Assembly (NCBI GenBank): GCA_014523525.1
Contig: JAATVL010000031.1
Location: forward strand, 1 to 14,033
Reading direction: 5' to 3'
DNA length: 14,033 nt
DNA from: Nitrososphaerales archaeon TH703
GTDB lineage: Archaea; Thermoproteota; Nitrososphaeria; Nitrososphaerales; Nitrososphaeraceae
Position 1 is the stretch's first letter. Each line of letters begins with the position of its first letter. Below the pieces are notes generated by a model. That model saw nothing but the letters and a program-made list of their open reading frames with translations, had not been told where the DNA came from and did not search any database. The translations under genes and the position numbers were made by a program. Below are positions 6,648-13,402 of the stretch, in pieces.

Positions 6648-7673
6648 ATGTTTAACACTACTCTTTTGAGTTGGTATCAATCAATAATTAAGATTGTTAC
6701 TAGGCTAAGTCCTTTACCAAAAGACTTTTCAGTTTCCTGCAATCTAGTTTTGTGCTTCATCATCCTGTTTTCATTTTCAGCAGGCTGTGTATATGCGTAT
6801 GACAACACCGATGTTGGTTCAAAATTAAATGAGTTTAATTTTGCCGTTGCTGGAGATTTTGGCTGCGGTGATGAAGCGAACAAAACTATAGATGCTATGG
6901 TGAGTAAGAAACCAGAAGTAGTATTAGCGTTAGGGGATCTGGCATATAAAAAGAAACCAGATTGTTGGTTTAATATGATCTCTCCGCTAGAGAACATTAG
7001 CAATTTTAAGATTTCTTTTGGAGAACATGACGTTTCCAGAGGTATTATTACTTATAACCAATATCTAAAACATTTTAATCTTACCAAACCCTATTATTCG
7101 TTTGATTACAAAAATGTTCATTTCATAGCAATGGCAACACCAAAAAATACACTAATCCCATATAATGATACCTCAAATCAGTATCAATTTATAAAAAGAG
7201 ACCTTATGGAAGTAAATAAAAACAAGAACATTGATTGGATAATTGTTTATTCATTTAGGCCATTTTATTCTTCAAATTCTACTCATCCTGGTTTGGACGA
7301 ACTGCAGGATTTATACCATCCTCTATTTGATAAATACCATGTAGACCTTATACTCCAGGCTCATAATCACAATTATCAACGTACATATCCTCTCTCATAC
7401 AATATTACCAGACAATACACTCCAATAATAACGGATAAAAATACTGAATCATATAATAATATTGAAAATGGACAAATATTTATTACAGTAGGTACTGGAG
7501 GGGCAGAGTTTTATAATTTCACAGGCCAGGCACCTTACGTAGTAGAACAACTACTGCTACATGGTTTTTTAAATGTGGATGTGACAGATAATGGATCAAA
7601 ATTATTGCTTACATTTTATGAAAACACAGGCATGGCTCGGGATCATTTCACCATTTCAAAGACAAAGAGATGA
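6648..7673 (+). CDS. Exported purple-acid-phosphatase-like metallophosphatase with altered metal ligands
   Basis: 341 residues from the ATG at 6648 (a GTG at 6639 would add three). After about 30 residues comes a hydrophobic export segment (about 32-50). The calcineurin-like metallophosphatase motifs run in order: GDFGCG (Asp70), GDLAY (Asp97 and Tyr100), GEHD (Glu126), FRPFYSS (Phe203) and AHNHNYQRT (His239, His241), with a late GTGG turn typical of acid phosphatases. In purple acid phosphatases GEHD is normally GNHD/E and FRP is HRP. Thus the usual Asn and His ligands of the second metal are Glu and Phe here, while the first-site ligands (Asp, Asp, Tyr, His) are kept. The family hydrolyses phosphate esters outside the membrane; activity here may be mononuclear, altered or absent. 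It stands alone between the NHL gene and the 7904 ORF. Confidence 0.75.
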   Translation: MFNTTLLSWYQSIIKIVTRLSPLPKDFSVSCNLVLCFIILFSFSAGCVYAYDNTDVGSKLNEFNFAVAGDFGCGDEANKTIDAMVSKKPEVVLALGDLAYKKKPDCWFNMISPLENISNFKISFGEHDVSRGIITYNQYLKHFNLTKPYYSFDYKNVHFIAMATPKNTLIPYNDTSNQYQFIKRDLMEVNKNKNIDWIIVYSFRPFYSSNSTHPGLDELQDLYHPLFDKYHVDLILQAHNHNYQRTYPLSYNITRQYTPIITDKNTESYNNIENGQIFITVGTGGAEFYNFTGQAPYVVEQLLLHGFLNVDVTDNGSKLLLTFYENTGMARDHFTISKTKR

Positions 7674-7903
7674 TGAGTTTGCTTGGATCGATTATTGTTT
7701 TGGTATTTGAAAACCAATTATGGATAAGCGGTGTTTTCTTGAGATGACCTTATTTTCAAATCTAATTTTATTTTTATAATTATAAATTTAAAATGAATTA
7801 AAATAATTAATCTCCGTCAAAGTAAATTCTCCCGGAAAAAGAGCAAATTTAAATTCAGTGCCAAAGTGAAGATATAGGACTCTAGTTAGATAGTCGTATT
7901 ACA

Positions 7904-8014
7904 ATGCTTAAAACTTTCATTGCACTAATGATTATAGTGTTGTATTCATTTAACTTTGCGAGAGTCCAAGAGTACTTTGGTTGTAACCTTTCTTTCGCCA
8001 TATATGGAGGATAG
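7904..8014 (+). CDS. 36-residue hydrophobic peptide upstream of the membrane protein
   Basis: A short ORF starts MLKTFIALMIIVLYSFNFAR, a membrane or signal-like helix, and ends in a Gly-rich tail. Its stop codon lies seven bases before the ATG of the membrane protein at 8022. The GGAGG serving as Shine-Dalgarno for that gene sits inside this ORF's last codons, so the two could be translationally coupled. A GATATAG TATA-like box (7871-7877) lies about 29 bp upstream. It may be a small membrane peptide or a leader peptide; it is too short to assign. Confidence 0.35.
   Translation: MLKTFIALMIIVLYSFNFARVQEYFGCNLSFAIYGG
8006..8010 (+). promoter_or_regulatory. Shine-Dalgarno sequence for the membrane protein
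   Basis: GGAGG ends 11 bases before the ATG at 8022. It stands out here because most genes in this window lack a Shine-Dalgarno and look leaderless, and it fits an internal gene of a two-gene transcript starting upstream of 7904. Confidence 0.45.
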
Positions 8015-8021
8015 GTAAAAC

Positions 8022-8354
8022 ATGGAGGTTACATTTTTGCTAATTCAACAAATTCCAATAAATGAACTAGTAGAGATCCTGCTTTATGCGGCAGGTGCTG
8101 CATTTTCCCTTATTTTGGTATCATTATCGATTTCTGCATATACAAAAAGTGATATGAAGAATTTGAAATATGCCATTGGGGCATTCTCCCTGTTTTGTGG
8201 TTTTTTGATATATGAAAGCCTGGAACTGATATTTTCGTTTGATAACCCCATTACAGATATAGTTATTCCATCTACCTCACTGGCAATTCTGGTATTGTTC
8301 TTCATGGCAGTGACAAAAAAGTTTAATCAACAGATTAATCGCAATCTACAGTAG
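8022..8354 (+). CDS. Small three-helix membrane protein
   Basis: 110 residues with three predicted membrane helices (about 17-38, 50-70 and 79-98). Short polar loops follow, with charged SAYTKSDMKNLKY between helices 1 and 2 and a basic C-terminal tail. The layout (Tyr/Lys loop after helix 1, Glu-containing LIYESLEL helix 2) recalls small archaeal membrane proteins of unknown function such as those grouped in DUF7521, but this is a resemblance, not an assignment. No catalytic motif is visible. It probably shares a transcript with the ORF at 7904. It converges with the gene at 8360-8590, leaving only five bases between the stops. Confidence 0.6.
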   Translation: MEVTFLLIQQIPINELVEILLYAAGAAFSLILVSLSISAYTKSDMKNLKYAIGAFSLFCGFLIYESLELIFSFDNPITDIVIPSTSLAILVLFFMAVTKKFNQQINRNLQ

Positions 8355-8359
8355 CAATT

Positions 8360-8590
8360 TCAATTCCTGTCTTGATTATAGCACGGACTTTCTGCTATTT
8401 CATCATGTTTTTGAACTTTTTCGCATCTTGATTCTTTTTCGAAACAAGGATGACCATCACCTACTTGATCATAACATAAGTCTTTATCTTTGTCAGCATT
8501 TACTGATGATAAGTAACTTAAACTGCTTGTTATCGCCATTACTAATACAATGACTATTATCGATTGTATGATAAGCTTCATTTTTTTCAC
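8360..8590 (-). CDS. Small secreted four-Cys protein
   Basis: 76 residues. The signal peptide (MKLIIQSIIVIVLVMAITSS) has cleavage likely after SVNA, leaving about 45 mature residues that are Asp/Lys/Glu-rich. Four Cys (LCYD, HPCF, SRCE, SPCY) could form two disulphides or bind a metal. The start is either GTG at 8590 or ATG at 8581. A TATA box (ATTTAAATAG on the minus strand, about 8611-8620) is centred 26 bp from the GTG, so a leaderless GTG start or an ATG with an eight-base leader both work. The family is not recognised. It ends tail to tail with the membrane protein. Confidence 0.55.
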   Translation of the reverse strand: MKKMKLIIQSIIVIVLVMAITSSLSYLSSVNADKDKDLCYDQVGDGHPCFEKESRCEKVQKHDEIAESPCYNQDRN

Positions 8591-9062
8591 TATCCTAATT
8601 CTATTCTATACTATTTAAATTAATTAAGTAATTTGATACAAGTATCTAAGCAAATTTGCAATTTTGAAAACGAACTATTTTGAAATATTATGTGAAAAAT
8701 AAAATTGTTCAAGAATAGTGCATGCAATTCGTTACTATATTAAGAAATTTTTGGAATACCTAGACATAATTTTAGATAACAATAATTTATGCGTAAAAAT
8801 TAACTAGCGATTATAAGTTGTTTCTTGTTCGTTCAAAATGCAGGTTCATCTCCACGATTTGTATAAAATATGTAGGTTCATAAATCAACTCCGGGCGCAT
8901 ATTTTATTTGATATGCGTTCTCGTAACATTTAGACAGTTGTATCACAAGTTTTTAAGACTATTTTGATGTTGTGAGATACTGATCTTGGTCTCTCCCTAC
9001 GACATGAATCTCGCTCTCGAAATGATGTATGAGAAAAGCCTTCTCGTCCTAAATTATTAAAG
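8591..9062. other. Intergenic region with paired direct repeats and a hairpin
   Basis: 470 bp between divergent genes. It contains a 12-nt direct repeat (8838-8849 and 8870-8881, one mismatch, 32-bp period) flanking a TATA-like GTATAAAATA (8861-8870), an inverted repeat CGCATAT/ATATGCG (8896-8902 and 8911-8917), and an 18-codon ORF (9004-9060) that ends two bases before the zinc finger gene. The rest is plain AT-rich sequence. Confidence 0.4.
8838..8881 (+). repeat. 12-nt direct repeat pair flanking a TATA-like box
   Basis: ATGCAGGTTCAT (8838-8849) recurs as ATGTAGGTTCAT (8870-8881). The 32-bp period is close to three helical turns, so both copies face the same side of the DNA, as expected for a regulator's binding sites. 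A TATA-like GTATAAAATA lies immediately before the second copy. Confidence 0.4.
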
Positions 9063-9269
9063 ATGAAATATTACATGGAGTTTGAAAAAGGTATATGCAG
9101 TTCCTGTGGACAGGAAAAAGAGCTACTATCAAATGGCAATCATTTTGAAGAGAAATATTGTAAAGAGTGCTATAAAAATCAGAACGGAAAGATAAGCTGT
9201 AAATTTTGTGGTCTGCAAATGCAGTACCATCACTATCATAAACACATAATCGACATTCACAGTAGATAA
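9063..9269 (+). CDS. Small zinc finger protein, two CxxC knuckles plus a C2H2 finger
   Basis: 68 residues, cytoplasmic by appearance, with no signal peptide. Two CxxC knuckles at Cys12/15 (CSSC) and Cys33/36 (CKEC) form a zinc-ribbon-like pair. The C-terminal third is a C2H2 finger of form C-x2-C-x11-H-x4-H (Cys46, Cys49, His61, His66). The protein probably binds two zinc ions. Similar archaeal mini-proteins are thought to bind nucleic acid or proteins, but no function is established for this one. An 18-codon ORF ends two bases before the ATG and could be a leader. The cupredoxin-like gene follows on the same strand, with its own TATA box. Confidence 0.7.
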   Translation: MKYYMEFEKGICSSCGQEKELLSNGNHFEEKYCKECYKNQNGKISCKFCGLQMQYHHYHKHIIDIHSR

Positions 9270-9380
9270 GCCAGAGTAACTTGACCTATGGAAATTTCAA
9301 TCAATATATTCGGTTCACCGCTAAACCAAAATCATCGACTTATACACTTGTACCAGTTAACTTATTTTCCAGCCAATACA

Positions 9381-10145
9381 ATGAAAATTATGAAATATAT
9401 ATATTCGGTTATGTTTGCCACAATGATGATAATATTAACAGCATCGACATTTAGTTACTCTTTTAGTCAGACCCCGGATTCAAATTTGGCTTCAAATATT
9501 TTTAATAATAAAGAGCTGGTTGTACCAAAGAATGTAAAGAACTTTGTAATTTTAATTCCAAACGAGGCACATGAATCTCCAGACTTGCCAAAGGATCAGA
9601 GATTGATTAATCAACCATATGTACCGCAGAACTTAGTTGTCCATCCTGGTACTAAAATTGTCTGGTTTGCCGGAGATGTGGGACATATGCGCAAAGTAAT
9701 ACTGGAGGATGAGAACTCGAATGAAATCTTTAATTCTATCTTAAAATTTAATTCTGCAAGTAAGGCACTCCCTTTTAACCAAAGTGGTAAGTTTACTTAC
9801 ATTGAAACCAAAGCAAACAAGGATGATCCAAATTTTGTCATGAAGGGGAGTGTAACCGTGACTGGTCCTGAGCCTAACTCTGGTATTGACAGCAGCAAGA
9901 ATTCACTGAAATCCAATTTTGATACTCTGTCGATTATTATGATACCAACAAAGGATATCAATAAACATGCTAAAATACTCAATGAAAATAGTCTAAATAT
10001 CCTAGATCAATATTCATTCAAAGACCTTAGACAGACTGCAGGAGGAGGAGCAAATCAGACTTTGCTTGTTTTAGGAAGCAATGGTCCAATCGATGCAACT
10101 ATCTCAACACTCAAAAAAATCACTTCTACTTTACCATATAGCTAG
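9381..10145 (+). CDS. Secreted cupredoxin-like protein lacking the copper cysteine
   Basis: 254 residues from the ATG at 9381, chosen because it places a signal peptide (MKIMKYIYSVMFATMMIILT) at the N-terminus and has a TATA-like CTTATACAC (9339-9347) upstream. An ATG at 9288 would add 31 unlikely residues. A cupredoxin-like domain spans about 75-165, with typical PQNLVVHPGTKIVWF and GHMRKVI strands, then GKFTYIE and VMKGSVTV. His102 and Met154 sit where copper ligands would be, but the CxxH segment is missing and the mature protein has no Cys, so a type 1 copper site cannot form. The C-terminal domain (about 180-254), with a Gly-rich turn and SNGPID, is unrecognised. It may be a structural or metal-delivering relative of the redox cupredoxins. 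Confidence 0.65.
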   Translation: MKIMKYIYSVMFATMMIILTASTFSYSFSQTPDSNLASNIFNNKELVVPKNVKNFVILIPNEAHESPDLPKDQRLINQPYVPQNLVVHPGTKIVWFAGDVGHMRKVILEDENSNEIFNSILKFNSASKALPFNQSGKFTYIETKANKDDPNFVMKGSVTVTGPEPNSGIDSSKNSLKSNFDTLSIIMIPTKDINKHAKILNENSLNILDQYSFKDLRQTAGGGANQTLLVLGSNGPIDATISTLKKITSTLPYS

Positions 10146-10220
10146 GCAGTGTCATGACTTATCAATTGTCTTAGTTTAATTTGTAGCTTAACTGTGTAAA
10201 CTTACTTGGTTAATCAATGG

Positions 10221-10228
10221 ATTATAAG
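10221..10228 (+). promoter_or_regulatory. TATA box supporting the ATG at 10250
   Basis: ATTATAAG is centred 25-26 bp before the ATG at 10250. A weaker GCTTAACTG (10186-10194) would serve the alternative ATG at 10217. Confidence 0.35.
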
Positions 10229-10249
10229 GATGCATTATCAACACTTACG

Positions 10250-10474
10250 ATGTCATCAAAAACAACAAAAATGCTTGGCCTAGGAATAGCTGCAATTGCT
10301 TTTCTTTTAGCAACAATCCCAGTCTTCCATAGTGGCGTTCTGTATGCTGACTCAGCAGACAATGATAACGGAGGAGACCATGACAACAACTGCGATAATG
10401 GAGATCATGGAGACTGCGACCATGGAGACCATGACAACGACGGAGGCCATGACGAAAATGATGATGAGAACTAA
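10250..10474 (+). CDS. Small secreted Asp/His/Gly-rich acidic protein
   Basis: 74 residues from the ATG at 10250, or 85 from an in-frame ATG at 10217. The shorter form starts with a normal signal peptide (MSSKTTKMLGLGIAAIAFLL) with cleavage likely after LYA. The mature chain is almost entirely Asp, Asn, Gly and His, with repeated GDH(D/G) units and two Cys (NNCDN, GDCDH). The repeats derive from a GGAGAYCATG DNA motif. Asp/His-rich exported tails of this kind could bind transition metals or calcium; this is inference from composition only. A hairpin/T-tract terminator lies about 60 bp downstream. Confidence 0.6.
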   Translation: MSSKTTKMLGLGIAAIAFLLATIPVFHSGVLYADSADNDNGGDHDNNCDNGDHGDCDHGDHDNDGGHDENDDEN

Positions 10475-10531
10475 CAGCATTAAGCAGAGCTGAAAATGTC
10501 TACGCCGAAGCATTAGTCAATAAGTACTGAT

Positions 10532-10588
10532 CGAGTCTGCAAACTGTAGATATGAAAGTATAAAGCAGACTCGTCTTTTTTATTTTTA
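10532..10588 (+). terminator. Hairpin plus T-tract terminator
   Basis: CGAGTCTGC (10532-10540) and GCAGACTCG (10565-10573) form a perfect 9-bp stem with a 24-nt loop. T-rich sequence (six T at 10576-10581, then ATTTTTA) follows. It probably ends the transcript of the acidic protein gene. Confidence 0.6.
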
Positions 10589-10620
10589 CTTATGAATATC
10601 TTCAATTCCGATACTCTGAA

Positions 10621-10701
10621 ATGGCGCAAATTGAAATAGACGGTCACTTATGGATCTATTCTAGGGACCAAGAAGATAAGGTTGCATTCGGCTTCACTTA
10701 A
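10621..10701 (+). CDS. Possible 26-residue protein
   Basis: A short ORF reading MAQIEIDGHLWIYSRDQEDK then VAFGFT has a balanced, protein-like composition with alternating beta-strand pattern, unlike the AT-rich noise around it. A TATA-like TTATGAATAT (about 10590-10599) is centred near 26 bp upstream, so it could be leaderless. It may instead be the surviving start of a longer decayed gene. No family is recognised. Confidence 0.3.
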   Translation: MAQIEIDGHLWIYSRDQEDKVAFGFT

Positions 10702-10983
10702 AGCCACTTCCAGCGAAGAGGAATAAAATACGATTTTAGTTTTTAGTAGATCACTACTAGACTTTCCTTTAATGAGGACTCAAATTTCGTTTCAAATTCA
10801 TAATTATTGAATTGACTATGGAACAATATCATATGTAATGTGAAATGAAGACAAACTCTAATACTTATTTATTCGACTTATTTAAAAATGGATTCGATAA
10901 TAGAATGATATTAATGCGGGCCCGTCGGGGTGTGAATCAATATTGACATGATATTTAGACCCAATATATTATTCCATTTCCCA

Positions 10984-11334
10984 TTATGACTTAGACCACT
11001 TTCTCATCCATTGTAATAAGTTAATGATAGATTCTACTAATTCCTGCCCTTTTGAAGTAAGTCTGTATTCTACTCGAGGAGGTATCTCATTATATGCCTG
11101 CCTTTGTAATATGCCTCCTTTTTCTAATTCTTTTAGTCTGCGAGCTAGGGTCTTACTACTAAAGCCCTTTAGCAGATGTCTAAAATGTTTGTATCTAACT
11201 GGGTCTGTAGAGCAACAAAGTGGTATTAACATCTCTATTGTTCCCCTTTTGGTAATTAACTTCCTAATTTTGGCTGTCTCTTTCATTAGATTTGCTGCAT
11301 TATAACCCGCAAAACTACATTCATTTTTATACAT
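10984..11334 (-). CDS. HxlR-family winged-helix regulator, probable arsenic repressor
   Basis: 116 residues from the ATG at 11334, the usual size for HxlR proteins. A TTG at 11445 would add 37 residues that overlap arsM and have no domain character. The winged helix is plain: RYKHFRHLLKGFSSKTLARR (helix-turn-helix, about residues 48-67) and the HxlR signature PPRVEYRLTSKG in the wing. HxlR proteins bind DNA as dimers, and several sense thiol stress through a Cys near the N-terminus (YodB, HypR). Here Cys6 sits at that spot and Cys40-Cys41 form a vicinal pair. Divergence from arsM by 102 bp suggests it controls the arsenic genes, taking the place of the usual ArsR/SmtB repressor; arsenite sensing by these Cys is inference. 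Confidence 0.75.
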   Translation of the reverse strand: MYKNECSFAGYNAANLMKETAKIRKLITKRGTIEMLIPLCCSTDPVRYKHFRHLLKGFSSKTLARRLKELEKGGILQRQAYNEIPPRVEYRLTSKGQELVESIINLLQWMRKWSKS

Positions 11335-11381
11335 CGGTAACTGCTTTACATCATGTCCTTTAGTTTCCAATTTGTCCCCTA

Positions 11382-11427
11382 GTTTACTAAAGTCTCCTTG
11401 ACAACTTAAATAGTTTCTGTAGTAAAC
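11382..11427. promoter_or_regulatory. Shared divergent promoter and candidate operator of the arsenic module
   Basis: GTTTACTA (11382-11389) and TAGTAAAC (11420-11427) are perfect 8-bp inverted repeats. They flank CTTAAATAG (11405-11413), a TATA box centred 28 bp before the arsM ATG at 11437. TAGTTT also occurs at 11361, 11380 and 11411. A dimeric HxlR regulator bound here would block both promoters. The predicted arsM mRNA is nearly leaderless. Confidence 0.45.
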
Positions 11428-11436
11428 AATAATGAT

Positions 11437-12213
11437 ATGAAGCAAGGTGTGTTGAAGGCAAAAATTAAAGAAAGATATGGAAAGATTGCTTTAAGTGGAA
11501 ATTCAGATTGTTGTTGCACACCACAGGAATGCTGTAATACTACTGATTTCAATCCCAAATCATCATCAGTTGCTATCGGTTATGATAGCAAAGCATTAGA
11601 TTCTATACCTGAGTCTTCAATACTTGGAGTGGGTTGTGGAGCTCCACTTAATTATGCTAATTTGAAAACAGGTGAGATTGTGGTAGATTTAGGTTCGGGT
11701 GCTGGGATAGATGCGTTCTTAGCATCCAAACAGGTTAAGGGTGAAGGTAAAGTCATTGGCATAGATTTTACTGATGATATGTTACAAAAAGCCAGAAATG
11801 CGGCAATCAAAATTGGGTTTTCAAACGTGGAGTTTAGAAAAGGAGATATTGAAGATAAAATCCCTGTTGAAAACAATTCGGTGGACGCTGTAATAAGCAA
11901 CTGCGTTATCAACCTCACCACAGATAAATTAAAAACGTTCAAGGAAATTTACAGAATCTTGAAGAAAGATGGCCAAGGAAGAATGATTATTTCAGACTTG
12001 GTTACAAGCAAAGAAGTGCATGGAGAAACAATCAACTCAGATGATTGGTGTAATTGTATTGACGGTGCATTGACTAAAGATAATTATATTAACTTTATTA
12101 AGCAAGCAGGATTTCAAAATGTCAAAGTTTTGAATGAACATACCTATCTAAGTGAAGATAAAACTGATGGAAGGAAAATAACAAGTATAATTGTTGGAGC
12201 GATAACAAAATGA
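11437..12213 (+). CDS. arsM: Arsenite S-adenosylmethionine methyltransferase
   Basis: 258 residues. It transfers methyl groups from S-adenosylmethionine to As(III), giving methylated and finally volatile arsines. The SAM fold shows VDLGSGAGID (83-92), the acidic GID end of strand 2 (Asp110) and the SNCVINL strand-4 motif. The ArsM cysteines are present: Cys67 in GVGCGAPL, Cys156 in SNCVINL, and Cys205/Cys207 in DDWCNCIDG, matching the arsenic-binding set of the family. An N-terminal cluster (Cys25-27, Cys32-33 in CCCTPQECC) may hold extra As(III). It is first in the operon, overlapping arsC by four bases (ATGA). A TATA box lies 28 bp upstream. Confidence 0.92.
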   Translation: MKQGVLKAKIKERYGKIALSGNSDCCCTPQECCNTTDFNPKSSSVAIGYDSKALDSIPESSILGVGCGAPLNYANLKTGEIVVDLGSGAGIDAFLASKQVKGEGKVIGIDFTDDMLQKARNAAIKIGFSNVEFRKGDIEDKIPVENNSVDAVISNCVINLTTDKLKTFKEIYRILKKDGQGRMIISDLVTSKEVHGETINSDDWCNCIDGALTKDNYINFIKQAGFQNVKVLNEHTYLSEDKTDGRKITSIIVGAITK

Positions 12214-12650
12214 AATTATCATTTGGCAAATCTAAACTAAAATCAGAAAAGATAATCCTTTTTGTGTGCGTGGAAAACGCTGGTAGAAGTCAGATGGCTG
12301 AAGCATTCTTTAACGAAAGTGCTCCAGAAGGATACAGAGCCTTAAGTGCTGGAACAAAGCCAGTATCACAAATTAATCCTGTTGTAATTGATGTCATGAA
12401 GCAAGTTGGTATTGATATTAGTAATCAAAAATCTAAGGAAATTACAGAGGATATGATGCGCAACTCTTTCAAAACTGTAAATATGGGTTGTATGGAAAAA
12501 GAATCATGTCCAACGCTATTTTTACCAAATGTTATAGATTGGAATTTGGAAGACCCTAAGGATAAACCCATTGAAAAGGTCTGGGAGATAAGAGATGAAA
12601 TTGACCAGAGAGTAAAGGAGCTTGTCGCAAGTCTTAAGACTCACCAGTAA
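12210..12650 (+). CDS. arsC: Arsenate reductase, low-molecular-weight phosphatase type
   Basis: 146 residues of the LMW protein tyrosine phosphatase fold. The anion loop CVENAGRS (Cys20-x5-Arg26) starts the protein after a short lead. The resolving cysteines are present as Cys94 and Cys100 (GCMEKESCP), and the acid of the DP loop is Asp115-Pro116. This three-Cys set marks a thiol-coupled arsenate reductase rather than a phosphatase, so it should reduce As(V) to As(III) using thioredoxin-like electrons. The first Cys pair spacing (C-x5-C) is one shorter than in the plasmid pI258 enzyme. Its ATG overlaps the arsM stop, implying coupled translation, and the aquaporin gene begins inside its end. 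Confidence 0.9.
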   Translation: MKLSFGKSKLKSEKIILFVCVENAGRSQMAEAFFNESAPEGYRALSAGTKPVSQINPVVIDVMKQVGIDISNQKSKEITEDMMRNSFKTVNMGCMEKESCPTLFLPNVIDWNLEDPKDKPIEKVWEIRDEIDQRVKELVASLKTHQ

Positions 12651-13311
12651 GTTAACAATCACTCAAAAGAAATTTTTAGCTGAAGTTATTGGCACTTTCA
12701 TAGTAGTAGCAACTGCTGCTGGTTCTGTTGTTCTTGTTGTGAAGCTAGGGGGAACGCTAGGTATTCCTTTCATAGCTTTTGCCCCTTTTGTGGGAGTTGC
12801 AATAAGTGTTTACCTTTTTGGTAAAATTTCAATGGCTCATTTTAATCCAGCTGTCACTATGGGATACTTAATTACAAAACACTTGCCAAAAAATTTACTT
12901 GCCTGTTACCTATGTGCAGAAATAGTAGGTGCATTTCTTGGAAGCGCTTTTGTCAAGTATGTAATTGGAAGTGAGGCCAATCTGGGAGCTAATGCTCCAA
13001 ATTATTATTATCCTCTTCCTTTGATATTTGGCGTGGAAGTTTTGGCATCGGGTCTATTGATGGCAGTCATATACGCAGTCGTTCATACAAAGGGATTAAG
13101 AGGTTTTAGCGGTATTGCAATTGGTGGAATAGTTGGATTGGATATTTACTTCTTCGCACTTATCTCTGGAGCTTCTATGAATCCTGCACGTTCTCTAGCT
13201 CCGGCAATACTATCAGGTTCTTTGGGAGATTTGTGGCTATACTTGTCTGCTCCGTTTATTGGAACTTCATTAGTTGCTTTGCTTCTGAGACGAAAATTTA
13301 GACCAAGATAA
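12622..13311 (+). CDS. Aquaporin-family channel of the arsenic operon
   Basis: 229 residues with six membrane helices and both half-helix NPA motifs: HFNPAVT (NPA 75-77) and SMNPARS (NPA 187-189, with the filter Arg190). It belongs to the MIP family, which passes water, glycerol or neutral metalloids such as As(OH)3. At the helix-5 filter position, 12 residues before the second NPA, there seems to be Ile rather than the His of strict water channels, suggesting a wider, less polar pore. The start is TTG at 12622, overlapping arsC by 29 bases; no in-frame ATG occurs before helix 2. Operon position points to arsenite or methylarsenic efflux, as for AqpS of Sinorhizobium; this is inference. Confidence 0.85.
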   Translation: MSQVLRLTSKLTITQKKFLAEVIGTFIVVATAAGSVVLVVKLGGTLGIPFIAFAPFVGVAISVYLFGKISMAHFNPAVTMGYLITKHLPKNLLACYLCAEIVGAFLGSAFVKYVIGSEANLGANAPNYYYPLPLIFGVEVLASGLLMAVIYAVVHTKGLRGFSGIAIGGIVGLDIYFFALISGASMNPARSLAPAILSGSLGDLWLYLSAPFIGTSLVALLLRRKFRPR

Positions 13312-13402
13312 TTACGGTTTCATTAGTGTAGTGGGGTTCTGCTAACTTGGTTTATAGTTTTTCTCATAATGTTTATGAACAAAGCCTAATAATTTTCGTT
13401 GG

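Larger units (their letters stand above)
10475..10983. other. Intergenic region with terminator, small ORF and a GC-rich tRNA-like fragment
   Basis: About 510 bp. It contains the terminator at 10532-10588, a 26-codon ORF at 10621-10701, a 6-bp hairpin (TAGTAG 10744-10749 with CTACTA 10754-10759), and an isolated GC-rich block at 10915-10938 resembling a tRNA 3' end. The rest is AT-rich and unremarkable. Confidence 0.5.

Noticed and set aside
11335..11445. 37-residue N-terminal extension of the HxlR regulator from a TTG
   Set aside because: It would overlap arsM and the shared promoter; the ATG at 11334 gives the standard family length.
11652..11942. Minus-strand ORF inside arsM
   Set aside because: It is antisense to conserved SAM-binding motifs of arsM.
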